A DNA stretch of 64,000 nucleotides, taken from contig NZ_PSTT01000094.1 in NCBI RefSeq assembly GCF_002931235.1, positions 1 through 64,000 on the forward strand, read 5' to 3'. The DNA comes from Subtercola sp. Z020. Its GTDB lineage: Bacteria > Actinomycetota > Actinomycetes > Actinomycetales > Microbacteriaceae. A program made the position numbers and the translations under genes. Below, in pieces: positions 22,737 through 34,208 of this stretch (the stretch's first letter is position 1; every line of letters starts with the position of its first letter). The notes below the pieces were generated by a model. That model searched no databases. It saw only the letters and a program-made list of their open reading frames with translations, and was not told the DNA's origin.

Positions 22737-25310
22737 TTAGCTTTCCTCTCCAGCATCCGCGGCATCTTCGGAGGCCTCCGCCTCGGCGACTTCCTCCAGA
22801 ACCACGGTGCGTTCGGTGTTCTTGGCCAATGCGATGATCCGATCGTCTTCAGCGAATCTCGCGAAGACAACACCCATGGTGTCTCGGCCCTTGGCCGGGA
22901 CTTCGGCCACGGAGGAGCGTACCACCTTGCCGCTGGCAAGAACCACCAAGACCTCGTCCTCCTCGTCGACGATGAGCGAGCCGGCGAGATCGCCCCTGGC
23001 CTCCTGCAGCTTCGCGACCTTGATGCCCAGACCACCACGCCCCTGCAGCCGGTACTGGTCGACCGAGGTGCGCTTGGCGTAGCCGCCCTCCGTCACCACG
23101 AAGACGAATCCGTTGTCTGACACCATCGACGCGTCGAGCAGGTAGTCGTCGTCACGGAACTTCATGCCGATCACACCCGCGGTCGATCGTCCCATGGGGC
23201 GGAGCGCTTCATTCGAGGCGGTGAACCGGATGCTCATGCCCTTCTTCGACACGAGCAGAACGTCGCTCGTCTCCTCGACCAGCAGCGCAGACACCAGTTC
23301 GTCGCCCTCGCGCAGGTTGATCGCGATGATGCCGCCGGAGCGGTTCGTGTCGTACTCACTCAGCGCGGTCTTCTTCAGCAGCCCCTCGCGCGTGGCGAGT
23401 GTGAGGTAGGTCGCGGCCTTGTAGTCCCGGATGTCGAGGATCTGGGCGATCTGCTCGTCGGGTGCCAGGGCGAGAAGGTTGGCGACGTGCTGCCCCTTCG
23501 CATCCCGGCCGGCCTCCTGCAGCTCGTACGCCTTCGCGCGGTACACCCGGCCGGTGTTCGTGAAGAACAGCAGCCAGTGGTGCGTCGTGGTGACGAAGAA
23601 GTGGTCCACCACATCGTCTGCCCGCAACTGTGCGCCCTTGACGCCTTTGCCGCCCCGGTGCTGGCTGCGGTAGTTGTCGCTCCGCGTGCGCTTGATGTAT
23701 CCGCCGCGCGTGACGGTGACCACCATCTCCTCCTCGGGGATGAGGTCTTCCATGTTCATGTCGCCGTCGAAACCGAACATGATCTCGGTGCGGCGGTCGT
23801 CACCGAACTTGTCGGCGATCTCCGTCACCTCCTCGATGATGATCTCGCGCTGGCGCGCCGGGCTGTCGAGGATGACGTGGTAGCTGTCGATCTCGAGCTG
23901 CAGCGCGGCGGCCTCATCGACGATCTTCTGGCGTTCGAGAGCCGCGAGTCGACGCAACTGCATCGTCAGGATGGCGTCGGCCTGGATCTCGTCGACGTCG
24001 AGCAACTCCATGAGCCCCGTGCGGGCATCGTCGACGGTGGGCGAACGGCGGATCAGCGCGATGACCTCGTCGAGAGCATCCAGAGCCTTCAGGTACCCGC
24101 GGAGGATGTGCATGCGCTCTTCGGCACGGCGCAGACGGAACCGGGTGCGGCGCACGATGACATCGACCTGGTGCGCGACCCACTCGGTGATGAACCCATC
24201 GATCGGCAGGGTGCGCGGAATTCCATCGACGATCGCCAGCATGTTCGCGCCGAAGTTCTCCTGCAGCGAGGTGTGCTTGTAGAGGTTGTTCAGCACGACC
24301 TTCGCCACGGCGTCGCGCTTCAGTACGATGACGAGCCGCTGGCCCGTTCGACCGGAGGTCTCGTCGCGGATGTCGGCGATGCCGCCGATCTTGCCGTCTT
24401 TGACGAGCTCGGCGATCTTGATCGCGAGGTTGTCGGGGTTCACCTGGTACGGCAGTTCGGTCACGACGAGGCAGGTGCGACCCTGCAGTTCTTCGACGTT
24501 CACGACGGCTCGCATCGTGATCGACCCGCGCCCGGTGCGGTAGGCATCGTGGATGCCCTTCACCCCGAGAATCTGGGCGCCGGTCGGAAAGTCGGGGCCT
24601 TTGATGCGCTGGATCAGCGCATCCTGCAGTTCTTCGCGCGTGGCATCCGGGTTCTCGAGGCACCAGACGGCGCCGGCGACGACTTCGCGCAGGTTGTGGG
24701 GCGGGATGTTCGTGGCCATGCCGACCGCGATGCCGACGGAGCCGTTCACCAGCAGGTTCGGGAACCGGCTCGGCAGCACGACGGGTTCGAGGGTGCGGCC
24801 GTCGTAGTTGTCCTGGAAGTCGACGGTCTCCTCTTGGATGTCGCGCACCATCTCGAGCGCGAGCGGAGCCATCTTCGTCTCGGTGTACCGGGGGGCCGCA
24901 GCGCCGTCGTTGCCGGCCGAGCCGAAGTTGCCCTGCCCGAGGGCAAGCGGATAGCGGAGGCTCCAGGGCTGGATGAGGCGCACGAGCGCGTCGTAGATGG
25001 AGGAGTCGCCGTGCGGGTGGAACTGGCCCATGACCTCGCCGACGACGCGCGCCGACTTGGAGAATGCCCGGTCAGGGCGGTACCCGCCGTCGTACATCGC
25101 GTAGATGACGCGGCGGTGCACCGGCTTCAGGCCATCGCGCACGTCGGGCAGTGCACGCCCGACGATGACACTCATCGCGTAGTCGAGGTACGAACGCTGC
25201 ATCTCGAGCTGCAGGTCGACCTGCTCGATGCGGTCGGTCATCATTCCGCGGGAGTCAGGCGCGAGGGCTTCACCGTCGATGGGGTCGCCGGGAGTGTTTT
25301 CGTCAGTCAT
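22737..25310 (-). CDS. gyrA: DNA gyrase subunit A
   Basis: The DNA breakage-reunion subunit, 857 residues. Catalytic Tyr142 is in [10 protein letters not shown]. The GyrA-box-containing C-terminal beta-pinwheel follows the coiled-coil and ends in an acidic tail ([13 protein letters not shown]). In the quinolone-resistance region [13 protein letters not shown] (98-110), the residues equivalent to E. coli Ser83 and Asp87 are Ser103 and Asp107, so no classical resistance substitution is present. It works with GyrB, encoded nine bases upstream, to introduce negative supercoils. The N-terminal 25 residues before [10 protein letters not shown] are the usual variable part. Confidence 0.97.
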   Translation of the reverse strand: MTDENTPGDPIDGEALAPDSRGMMTDRIEQVDLQLEMQRSYLDYAMSVIVGRALPDVRDGLKPVHRRVIYAMYDGGYRPDRAFSKSARVVGEVMGQFHPHGDSSIYDALVRLIQPWSLRYPLALGQGNFGSAGNDGAAAPRYTETKMAPLALEMVRDIQEETVDFQDNYDGRTLEPVVLPSRFPNLLVNGSVGIAVGMATNIPPHNLREVVAGAVWCLENPDATREELQDALIQRIKGPDFPTGAQILGVKGIHDAYRTGRGSITMRAVVNVEELQGRTCLVVTELPYQVNPDNLAIKIAELVKDGKIGGIADIRDETSGRTGQRLVIVLKRDAVAKVVLNNLYKHTSLQENFGANMLAIVDGIPRTLPIDGFITEWVAHQVDVIVRRTRFRLRRAEERMHILRGYLKALDALDEVIALIRRSPTVDDARTGLMELLDVDEIQADAILTMQLRRLAALERQKIVDEAAALQLEIDSYHVILDSPARQREIIIEEVTEIADKFGDDRRTEIMFGFDGDMNMEDLIPEEEMVVTVTRGGYIKRTRSDNYRSQHRGGKGVKGAQLRADDVVDHFFVTTTHHWLLFFTNTGRVYRAKAYELQEAGRDAKGQHVANLLALAPDEQIAQILDIRDYKAATYLTLATREGLLKKTALSEYDTNRSGGIIAINLREGDELVSALLVEETSDVLLVSKKGMSIRFTASNEALRPMGRSTAGVIGMKFRDDDYLLDASMVSDNGFVFVVTEGGYAKRTSVDQYRLQGRGGLGIKVAKLQEARGDLAGSLIVDEEDEVLVVLASGKVVRSSVAEVPAKGRDTMGVVFARFAEDDRIIALAKNTERTVVLEEVAEAEASEDAADAGEES

Positions 25311-25319
25311 GGGTCTCTT

Positions 25320-27345
<2,026 letters not shown>

Positions 27346-27402
27346 GACGCTTTGACGGCGATCTGGGACGTTTATTTTGTCGGGGTGACCTGTTTTGCCT
27401 CC

Positions 27403-27933
27403 CTACCCGTAGGTATCGCGAGGGCCCCGCCCTGGAATTGATCTGGAGCCTCTTTTCCAGGATGGGGCGTCAGGGGCCAAAAAGCGCACCGACTCGATCC
27501 CCGCCTCCGGGTACTCCTGGGCGATGCGCGTCATGATCATCGTGCGCATGTGACGCAACTGTGTCGCCCACGCTGTGGAATCGCACTGAACGCTCAGAAC
27601 CGAGTCCGTTATCCCTACCGGACGAGAGTGTTCGGCCGTCTCTGCGCCCGCGATCTCGGTCCACGCGAGCATGAGGTCGGATTTCGCCAGCGACGAGGTC
27701 CAGCCCAGTTCGTTGGTGAGGGAATCCATCACCGAACTGATGCCCTTCGGGTCACGACCGGTTCCGTACGGCACCGTCTCACCCGCCGGCTGCCGTCGCT
27801 GGCGCAGCCTGGTGCGGCTCATCAGCCGCGCATCCCCGAAGACATGCTTGAACCGCAGGTAGACGGACTGCGATTCGTTCGCCGGCAGAACGGGCCGTTC
27901 CCCAGCCGGTTGCTCAGCTGTTCCGTCAGCCAT
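27403..27933 (-). CDS. dciA: DciA (DUF721) helicase-loader-type protein
   Basis: Member of the DUF721/DciA family, the ancestral bacterial loader or operator of the replicative helicase DnaB. From ATG 27933 it has 176 residues. The conserved part (about 60-150) includes DPKGISSVMDSLTNELGW and the KH-like segment CDSTAWATQLRHMRTMIM. Actinobacteria lack DnaC, so this is probably the partner of the DnaB encoded at 53.9 kb. The ATG overlaps the end of recF by eight bases; GAAGAG eight bases upstream is a plausible ribosome binding site. An upstream start at 27960 would add nine residues inside recF. Confidence 0.85.
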   Translation of the reverse strand: MADGTAEQPAGERPVLPANESQSVYLRFKHVFGDARLMSRTRLRQRRQPAGETVPYGTGRDPKGISSVMDSLTNELGWTSSLAKSDLMLAWTEIAGAETAEHSRPVGITDSVLSVQCDSTAWATQLRHMRTMIMTRIAQEYPEAGIESVRFLAPDAPSWKRGSRSIPGRGPRDTYG

Positions 27934-29113
27934 CGGCGGGCTCTTCGACGATCGTGCCACCGGAGATGTGCACCGTGCGGGCGGTCAGCTCGACCGGCAC
28001 GTCGCCGAAGACCGCAGCCGTGATCAGCACCTGCTCGTAGTCGGAGACCGCGGCCGCCAGCCGGGCACGCCGGGCCTTGTCGAGTTCGGCGAAGACGTCG
28101 TCGAGAATGACGACGGGGTCACCCGACGGTGAATCGGTGCGCAGGAGGTCGGCTGAGGCGAGTTTCAGGGCCAGCGCGAACGACCACGATTCCCCATGGC
28201 TGGCATACCCCTTCGCGGGGAGACCGTTGAGTTCGAAGAGCAGGTCGTCGCGGTGCGGGCCGCAGAGCGTGATCCCTCGATCGAGCTCCTGCCTGCGGAG
28301 CCCGGCGAGCGCGGCCCGGAACTGCGTCTCCACATCGGCGCGGCGGAAGGGCGAACCGAGCCTCTCTGCAGACACCCCGGGTTGGTCATCCAGTTCGTCA
28401 TCGCCCGACGACGAGGAGAGGATGCTCAACGTGCTGCTGATACGCGGCGAGTGGTCGGAGCCCGCGACGGCCAGGTACGCCGATTCGATGTACGGGCGAA
28501 GCTGCGAGACCAGCGCATCGCGCTCGGCGATGAGCTCGGAGCCGAGAACGACCAGCCGGTCATCCCAGATCTCGAGCGTCGACAACTGGTTGGCCTTGAC
28601 GCCTGAAGTGCGGGCCGATTTCAGCAGCGTGTTCCGCTGCCTCAGAACCCTGTCGTAGTCGGTCGCGACCCCGGCCAGTCGCGGGCTCCGGGCGATGAGC
28701 AACTGGTCGATGAACCGGCGCCGGCCCGACGGGTCGCCCCGCACGAGGGCGAGGTCTTCGGGGGCGAAGAGAACACTGGAGAAGTACCGCGGAATCTCGC
28801 GCACCTTCGTGACGGTGCGATTGACCTGTGCGCGGTTGGCCTCCGACCTGTTGATCTGGAGTTCGACCAGCACTTCGCGACCGGCGTGCTCCAGTCGGGC
28901 CCGGATGATCGCCGCCTGCTGGCCGCTTCGGATGAGAGCCTGATCGTTCGAGACCCGATGCGAGCCGAGCGTGCTGAGGTAGCCCAGCGCCTCCACCAGG
29001 TTCGTCTTGCCCTGGCCGTTGCTGCCGACGAACAGGTTCGGGCCGGCGCTCAGGGTGACCTCGGCGACCGGATAGTTGCGAAAGTCGGTGAGGCTCAGGT
29101 GGTTGACCAGCAT
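27926..29113 (-). CDS. recF: RecF recombination and repair protein
   Basis: SMC-like ABC ATPase of 395 residues that helps load RecA at gaps, in the dnaA-dnaN-recF-gyrB order usual near bacterial origins. The Walker A motif is GSNGQGKTNLV (30-40). The signature region is in the RGITLCGPHRDDLLF stretch and Walker B is VVILDDVFAELD, followed by the D-loop and the switch-type TAAVFGDVP end. It starts 55 bases after gnd and overlaps dciA. Length and motifs are intact. Confidence 0.95.
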   Translation of the reverse strand: MLVNHLSLTDFRNYPVAEVTLSAGPNLFVGSNGQGKTNLVEALGYLSTLGSHRVSNDQALIRSGQQAAIIRARLEHAGREVLVELQINRSEANRAQVNRTVTKVREIPRYFSSVLFAPEDLALVRGDPSGRRRFIDQLLIARSPRLAGVATDYDRVLRQRNTLLKSARTSGVKANQLSTLEIWDDRLVVLGSELIAERDALVSQLRPYIESAYLAVAGSDHSPRISSTLSILSSSSGDDELDDQPGVSAERLGSPFRRADVETQFRAALAGLRRQELDRGITLCGPHRDDLLFELNGLPAKGYASHGESWSFALALKLASADLLRTDSPSGDPVVILDDVFAELDKARRARLAAAVSDYEQVLITAAVFGDVPVELTARTVHISGGTIVEEPADG

Positions 29114-29168
29114 GGGAACTCCGAGGGAATGCGGTGACCGGAGTAGGCCACCGCATTCGGGCCGTCGG

Positions 29169-30056
29169 TCAGTCGGCCTTCTTCACAGCGTGGCCGCCGA
29201 ACTGGTTGCGAAGTGCGGCAACGGCCTTCATCGAGGGCGAATCCTTCTGGCGTGACACGAACCGGGCGAAGATCGAAGCGCTGATGGTCGGCACGGGAAC
29301 GGCGTTCTCGAGCGCCTCTTCGATCGTCCACCGGCCCTCGCCGGAGTCTTCGACGTACCCCTCGATGTCGTCGAACTCCGGGTCCTGTTCGAGCGCGAGA
29401 ACCAGCAGCTCGAGCAGCCAGGAACGAACGACGGTTCCGCGCTGCCACGCCTTGAACGTTCCGGTGACATCTTTGATGATGTCCTTCTTGGTGTCGAGGA
29501 GCTCGTACCCTTCGGCGTAGGCCTGCATGAGCGCGTACTCGATACCGTTGTGCACCATCTTGGCGTAGTGGCCGGCGCCGACCTCGCCCGCGTGGACGAA
29601 GCCTTCGTCGCGCGGGCCTTCGGGGCGAAGCGCATCGAAGATCGGCATCGCGCGCTCGATGTCTTCTTTGCGGCCGCCGACCATGAGGCCATAACCGTTC
29701 TTCAGGCCCCAGATTCCGCCGGAGACACCCGCGTCGACGAAGGTGATGCCCTTCGGCGCCAGGAATTCGGAGTGCTTGAAGTCTTCGGTGAACCGCGAGT
29801 TGCCACCGTCGATGATGAGGTCGCCCTCGTCGAGAACGTCGGCGAGGTCGGTGATGACCGAGTCGGTGATCTCGCCTGCCGGCACCATGACCCAGACGAT
29901 GCGCGGTGCGGGGAGGGCGGCGGCGAGGGCCGCCAGGTCGGCGACATCGCTCACAGCGGGGTTGCGGTCGTAACCGACCACGTCGATGTCGGCCGCGCGC
30001 AGGCGCTCGCGCATGTTGTTGCCCATTTTGCCGAGGCCGATGAGTCCGAGGTTCAT
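29169..30056 (-). CDS. gnd: 6-phosphogluconate dehydrogenase, short decarboxylating type
   Basis: Pentose-phosphate enzyme converting 6-phosphogluconate to ribulose 5-phosphate, CO2 and reduced cofactor. At 295 residues it belongs to the short GntZ/YqeC-like class, which often uses NAD rather than NADP. The Rossmann motif is GLIGLGKMGNNM (4-15), and the substrate-binding DAGVSGGIWGLKNG (about 110) and catalytic KMVHNGIEYALMQ (about 165) are intact. Its position between dnaN and recF is typical of Actinobacteria and links carbon flow only by location. Cofactor preference is an inference from the class. Confidence 0.93.
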   Translation of the reverse strand: MNLGLIGLGKMGNNMRERLRAADIDVVGYDRNPAVSDVADLAALAAALPAPRIVWVMVPAGEITDSVITDLADVLDEGDLIIDGGNSRFTEDFKHSEFLAPKGITFVDAGVSGGIWGLKNGYGLMVGGRKEDIERAMPIFDALRPEGPRDEGFVHAGEVGAGHYAKMVHNGIEYALMQAYAEGYELLDTKKDIIKDVTGTFKAWQRGTVVRSWLLELLVLALEQDPEFDDIEGYVEDSGEGRWTIEEALENAVPVPTISASIFARFVSRQKDSPSMKAVAALRNQFGGHAVKKAD

Positions 30057-30079
30057 GTTGTCTCCTTGCTTGGTGACGT

Positions 30080-31225
30080 TCAGCGCAGCAGAAGGTTCGG
30101 CTGAAGCAGGTACTTGTAGTCGTCTGACCCGGGCTGGTCTTTGGAGGACTGGCTGGTGATCAGCACGGGCCCGGGCTTGTTGGGGTTGTCGGTCTTCGTG
30201 AAGGAGATGCGCACATACTCAGAGTGCACAGCACCCAGCCCGTCGAGCAGGAACTGGGGCTTCAGGGAGACCACGGTGTCTGTGCCGGTGAGCAGAGCGT
30301 CGATCGATTCGGAGGCCTGCGCCTGCTCGGAGCCGATCGCTTCGAGAGTCACGCCGTCGATCGTGAAGGTGAATCGCAGGGCGGCCTCGCGCTCGAGCAC
30401 GAGCGACACGCGCCGGGTCGCTTCGATGAGGTCTGCGGTGTTGATCACGGCGTAGTTGTCGACCGACTCGGGGAACAGCCGCTTGACGGGAGGGAAGTTG
30501 CCCTTGATGAGCAGGGAGGTCACCGTCTTGCGGTCGGCCTTGAACGCGATGAGCTCGCGGTCGTCGGTGTTCGTGATGGCGACCGAGATGGTTCCGCTGT
30601 TGCCGAAGGTCTTGCCGATCTCCTGCAGCGTCTTGGCGGGCACGAGCGCCGTGGCCGTCTCGATCTCCGACGTTCCCGAGTCCCAGTCGATGTTGCGCAC
30701 AGCGACGCGGTACCGGTCGGTGGCGACGAGGGAGAGGCTGTTGTTCGAGATCTCGAGCTGCACGCCGGTGATGACGGGAGTCACGTCGTCTCGCGATGCG
30801 GCCACCGCGACCTGGGCGATAGCTGCGGAGAAGTCGTCGGACTTCAGCAGGCCCGACTGGTCACTGACGACCGGGAGGCTCGGGTACTCCTCGACGGGCA
30901 TGTTCAACAGGGTGAACTTCGCCGAGCCGGCGGTCACGATGATGTGGGTGTCTTCGGTGTAGAAGCGCACCGGCGCATTCGGCAGGCGGTTCGCGATGTC
31001 GGAGAGGAGGCGGCCGGAGACGAGCACCCGGCCCGGTTCTTCGACGTCGGCCGTGATCTGCGTCTGCGAGGAGACCTCGTAGTCGAATGACGACAGAGTG
31101 AGACCGTCTCCACTCGCTTCGATGAGCACGCCGCTCAGGATCGGCAGAGTGGTTCGCTGCGGAAGCAGCTTGACGGCGAACGAGACGGCTTCGCTGAAGA
31201 CGTCTCTGTTGGCTTGGAACTTCAC
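30080..31225 (-). CDS. dnaN: DNA polymerase III sliding clamp (beta)
   Basis: Ring-shaped processivity factor of 381 residues, three similar domains. Typical stretches are MKFQANRDVFSEAVSFAVKLLPQRTT-like N-terminus, VLVSGRLLSDIANRLPN, and the C-terminal RISFTKTDNPNKPGPVLITS that forms part of the protein-binding pocket. It lies downstream of oriC and is followed after 23 bases by gnd. It is also the likely partner of the NucS C-terminal tail encoded at 2.3-3.0 kb. Confidence 0.96.
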   Translation of the reverse strand: MKFQANRDVFSEAVSFAVKLLPQRTTLPILSGVLIEASGDGLTLSSFDYEVSSQTQITADVEEPGRVLVSGRLLSDIANRLPNAPVRFYTEDTHIIVTAGSAKFTLLNMPVEEYPSLPVVSDQSGLLKSDDFSAAIAQVAVAASRDDVTPVITGVQLEISNNSLSLVATDRYRVAVRNIDWDSGTSEIETATALVPAKTLQEIGKTFGNSGTISVAITNTDDRELIAFKADRKTVTSLLIKGNFPPVKRLFPESVDNYAVINTADLIEATRRVSLVLEREAALRFTFTIDGVTLEAIGSEQAQASESIDALLTGTDTVVSLKPQFLLDGLGAVHSEYVRISFTKTDNPNKPGPVLITSQSSKDQPGSDDYKYLLQPNLLLR

Positions 31226-31576
31226 TCTTCACCTCAGTCTGTGCGTGTTGGTCGGTCAATGCTATCCGGTGCCGACCGCTTGCGGGTGCGCTGTCTCGGT
31301 GCGCACTTTCCGGCCTGTAGAAGTTATTGGCCGGATCAATTAAAGGTTTAAAGATTAATCTTCTTAACCGACGTGGATATGTGGACAACTGAGCCGGATC
31401 CGTGTGAACACAAGGGAACTACACCGGTGTGAGTTGTTGAATCTCTGCGTGAACTTCTTGTAATTACCGAGGTGTGGAGGAGAAGACCCGACAGCCGATC
31501 CCACAACTGCCCACAGACCGTCAACATGTTCGGGTCGGTTATGCACAGGGTTGTGCACAACGTGTGGAAACAGCTG
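31226..31576. other. oriC: Chromosomal replication origin oriC (dnaN-dnaA spacer)
   Basis: A 351-bp non-coding spacer with an AT-rich stretch at 31338-31369 (candidate unwinding element) next to DnaA-box sequences. The box at 31380-31388 is an exact TTGTCCACA on the minus strand. Near-consensus copies (one mismatch) are TTATGCACA at 31539-31547 and TTGTGCACA at 31551-31559; weaker ones are at 31372-31380, 31403-31411 and 31563-31571. Genes on both sides are mostly transcribed away from it, as expected for an origin. Placement between dnaA and dnaN matches characterised actinobacterial origins. No gene is present in this stretch. Confidence 0.85.
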
Positions 31577-33007
31577 TCAGATGCCCTTGTAGCGCTGATT
31601 GTGCTTGATGCGGCTGCTGATCTCGGTGACCTGGTTGTAGATCGAGCGCTTCTCGGTCATCAGCTTGCCGATCTTGTTGTTGGCGTACATCACCGTGGTG
31701 TGGTCGCGGCCACCGAACAGCTGGCCGATCTTCGGCAGCGAGAGGCTCGTCAGCTCACGGCAGAGGTACATCGCGATCTGTCGTGCCGTCGCGATGGCTT
31801 GGGAGCGCGACGAACCGTAGAGATCGTCGACGGAGAGTTTGAAGTACTCCGCGGTATGGCCGATGATGTCGACGGGAGCGATGACGTTGTCGTCGTCGAG
31901 GGTGATGAGGTCTTTCAGAACGGTCTGCACGAGCGCGAGGTCGACAGGGTTGCGGGTCAGGCTGGCGTAGGCCGTCACCCGGATCAGGGTCCCCTCGAGC
32001 TCACGGACGTTCGATGAGACCTTCGATGCCATGTACTCGAGAATCTCGTCGGGCACCTGGAGCCGTTCGCTCTGCGCCTTCTTCCGGAGGATCGCGATGC
32101 GCGTCTCGAGGTCGGGTGTCTGCACGTCGGTGATGAGACCCCACTCGAACCGGGTGCGCATGCGGTCTTCGAACCCGGTGAGATGCTTCGGGGGTAGGTC
32201 ACTGGTGATGACGACCTGCTTGTTGTGGTCGTGCAGCGTGTTGAAGGTGTGGAAGAAGGCTTCCTGGGTCTCCGCTTTTCCCTGCAGGAACTGGATGTCG
32301 TCGATGAGCAGCAGGTCGATGTCGCGGTACCGCGAATGGAAGGCCGCACCGCGGTTGTTGGCGATCGAATTGATGAAGTCGTTCGTGAACTCCTCGGAGC
32401 TGACGTACCGAACCCGTACCCCGGGGTAGAGACTCATCGCATAGTGGCCGATGGCGTGCAGCAGATGGGTCTTGCCCAGACCCGAATCGCCGTAGATGAA
32501 CAACGGGTTGTACGCCTTCGCCGGCGCCTCGGCCACGGCGACAGCCGCCGCATGGGCGAAGCGGTTCGAGCCGCCGATGACGAAGTTGTCGAAGCTGTAC
32601 TTCGGGTTCAGCCGGGTGTCGTTGTTGCGGAGCGGCCCGACAGTTTCCTGCACGGGGGTGGTCTCCACATACCCGGCGGAGGGGGTGGGCACGATCTCGA
32701 TGACCTCTGCCTGCTGGAGATAGTCGTTGCCACTGATGTCGGGATTCACCACGACAGCGAAGCTGGTCACCCCGTACGACTCGTCGAGTCGGCCGAGCGC
32801 AGAGAGAAGGGGAACGCGGATGCGCTGTTCGAGCATCCCGCGCGTGAGATCGTTGGGGACTTCGAGGTAGAACGACCCGGCCATGATGCCCTTGGGAACC
32901 ACGAGGCCCAGGAAGCCCTGCAGCTGCGGAGTGATCCGTTCGTCGGTCGACAGCGCCTGCAGAACCGTGCGCCAGTTGGCTTCCGGTGAACCGGGATCGT
33001 CGGCCAT
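31577..33007 (-). CDS. dnaA: Chromosomal replication initiator DnaA
   Basis: AAA+ initiator of 476 residues that binds DnaA boxes and melts oriC. Domain I is at about 10-85; a fairly short linker (about 100-135) is domain II; domain III has Walker A GDSGLGKT (173-180), Walker B LLLIDDIQ (232-239) and sensor stretches; domain IV has the box-recognition motif GGRDHTTVMYANNKI (about 430). ATG 33007 was chosen because AGGAG lies 6 bases upstream and the protein then begins like family members. Its promoter at 33113-33141 is upstream. Transcription runs into oriC. Confidence 0.96.
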   Translation of the reverse strand: MADDPGSPEANWRTVLQALSTDERITPQLQGFLGLVVPKGIMAGSFYLEVPNDLTRGMLEQRIRVPLLSALGRLDESYGVTSFAVVVNPDISGNDYLQQAEVIEIVPTPSAGYVETTPVQETVGPLRNNDTRLNPKYSFDNFVIGGSNRFAHAAAVAVAEAPAKAYNPLFIYGDSGLGKTHLLHAIGHYAMSLYPGVRVRYVSSEEFTNDFINSIANNRGAAFHSRYRDIDLLLIDDIQFLQGKAETQEAFFHTFNTLHDHNKQVVITSDLPPKHLTGFEDRMRTRFEWGLITDVQTPDLETRIAILRKKAQSERLQVPDEILEYMASKVSSNVRELEGTLIRVTAYASLTRNPVDLALVQTVLKDLITLDDDNVIAPVDIIGHTAEYFKLSVDDLYGSSRSQAIATARQIAMYLCRELTSLSLPKIGQLFGGRDHTTVMYANNKIGKLMTEKRSIYNQVTEISSRIKHNQRYKGI

Positions 33008-33112
33008 GGAACTCCTGTCGGAACGGAAATGTGAGTCCAAGCGGCTGCGAGGGAGATCACTCTGATTGCGTGACGTCTTCCCCAAGACTTTTCGTCACAA
33101 ACCTAGGGATCT

Positions 33113-33141
33113 AAGCTAGTGATTGCACAGGGTCAGATCAA
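33113..33141 (-). promoter_or_regulatory. dnaA promoter
   Basis: On the minus strand, -35 TTGATC (33136-33141), a 17-bp spacer and -10 TAGCTT (33113-33118) lie about 105 bases before the dnaA start. A near-DnaA-box TGCACA lies in the spacer and a perfect box is 51 bases further upstream, allowing autoregulation. Confidence 0.7.
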
Positions 33142-33191
33142 GTTGATTGTCTGCGCCCTCCGCGTGTCCGTCCCGCGCTCTGACAATCGAC

Positions 33192-33200
33192 TGTGGATAA
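33192..33200 (-). promoter_or_regulatory. Perfect DnaA box between dnaA and rpmH
   Basis: TGTGGATAA is the exact complement of TTATCCACA. It sits between the divergent dnaA and rpmH promoters in the 324-bp spacer 33008-33331, which has no gene. Autoregulation of dnaA is the likely role. Confidence 0.75.
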
Positions 33201-33223
33201 TTGGGCGTTTGGCCGCTGTCGGT

Positions 33224-33252
33224 TTGACCATTCGAACCTCAGGCCGTAGTTT
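33224..33252 (+). promoter_or_regulatory. rpmH promoter
   Basis: -35 TTGACC (33224-33229), 17-bp spacer, -10 TAGTTT (33247-33252), giving a leader of about 70 bases before rpmH. This is the best -35/-10 match noticed in the window, fitting a ribosomal protein gene. Confidence 0.7.
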
Positions 33253-33331
33253 TAATCAGTTGACTTGTGTGCACGCTGCACACCCTAAGAAGCTTCCCGG
33301 CGCTATTGGCTGGGCCCACGGAGAACACATC

Positions 33332-33469
33332 ATGAGCAAAAGAACCTTCCAGCCGAACAACCGTCGCCGCGCCAAGGTGCACGGCTTCCGTCTGCGCATG
33401 CGTACCCGCGCCGGTCGCGCGATCCTCTCGGCTCGTCGTCGCAAGGGCCGCACCGAGCTCTCCGCGTAG
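33332..33469 (+). CDS. rpmH: 50S ribosomal protein L34
   Basis: A 45-residue, very basic protein of the large ribosomal subunit. [20 protein letters not shown] and the later [15 protein letters not shown] are the L34 pattern. Divergent from dnaA and followed after 27 bases by rnpA, the universal bacterial order. GGAG lies 11 bases before the ATG. Confidence 0.98.
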   Translation: MSKRTFQPNNRRRAKVHGFRLRMRTRAGRAILSARRRKGRTELSA

Positions 33470-33496
33470 CATCCCCCGCGATTAGTTCCGTTCCAG

Positions 33497-33847
33497 GTGC
33501 TGGCCAAGACGGCTCGGGTTACGACAGCAGATGAATACCGCGCTGCTGTGCGTCGCGGTGCCAGATTCGCCGCACCCACCTCGGTGACGTACGTTCGCCA
33601 GAACGGCGACGCGCCGGCCCGCTTCGGTTTCATCGTGTCGAAGGCCGTGGGCGTCGCCGTTCAGCGCAACCGCGTGCGGCGTCGGCTCAAGGCCATCTGC
33701 TACGCCCTTCAGTCGACGGTCGCGCCGGGAACGGAGATCGTGATCCGGGCGCTGCCGAGCGCGGCGACCTCCACGTTCGACGACCTGAGCACCGACGTCG
33801 CTCGTTCGCTCGCCCGCGCGAAAGTACTTCTGCAGGTGACGGCATGA
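33497..33847 (+). CDS. rnpA: Ribonuclease P protein component
   Basis: The 116-residue protein subunit of RNase P, helping the catalytic RNA cut 5' leaders from pre-tRNA. The RNR motif is intact in AVQRNRVRRRLKAIC (about 54-68), and the N-terminal MLAKTARVTTADEYRAAVRRG and central FGFIVSKAVG are standard. GTG 33497 is the family start. Its stop overlaps yidD by four bases. Confidence 0.97.
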   Translation: MLAKTARVTTADEYRAAVRRGARFAAPTSVTYVRQNGDAPARFGFIVSKAVGVAVQRNRVRRRLKAICYALQSTVAPGTEIVIRALPSAATSTFDDLSTDVARSLARAKVLLQVTA

Positions 33848-34200
33848 GCGCGGTGAGCGCCGATCGTCCGGTGTCGGCAGGGTCGATCATCCGCACCCTC
33901 GCCATCGGCGCGTATCTGCTGCCGCGCAATGCCGCGGTTCTTCTCCTCAGGGCCTACCGCGCGGTCATCTCGCCTCTCTATGGCGACGTCTGCCGGTACT
34001 ACCCCTCATGTTCGTCGTATACCCTGCAAGCGATTCAGCAGCGGGGTCTCATCCTGGGAATCGCGCTCGGCGGCTATCGCCTCGCGCGCTGTCATCCTTG
34101 GGCTGCCGGCGGGATCGATGACGTTCCCCCGCCCCGCACACAACACTTCCGTGTCACGAGATTCGGTTTCGTCGTAGCCAGTAGCCAAGGAAAGGGCTAA
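33844..34200 (+). CDS. yidD: YidD membrane protein insertion efficiency factor
   Basis: A 118-residue membrane-associated helper of YidC-dependent insertion. The Cys-containing YGDVCRYYPSCSSYTLQAIQ (about 47-66) and HPWAAGGIDDVPP are signatures of the family. It overlaps rnpA (ATGA) and lies eight bases before yidC, so it is part of the rpmH-rnpA-yidD-yidC-khpB-rsmG run. The N-terminal 20 residues before the amphipathic helix are variable and longer than in many homologues. Confidence 0.95.
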   Translation: MSAVSADRPVSAGSIIRTLAIGAYLLPRNAAVLLLRAYRAVISPLYGDVCRYYPSCSSYTLQAIQQRGLILGIALGGYRLARCHPWAAGGIDDVPPPRTQHFRVTRFGFVVASSQGKG

Positions 34201-34208
34201 CCCGAAGC

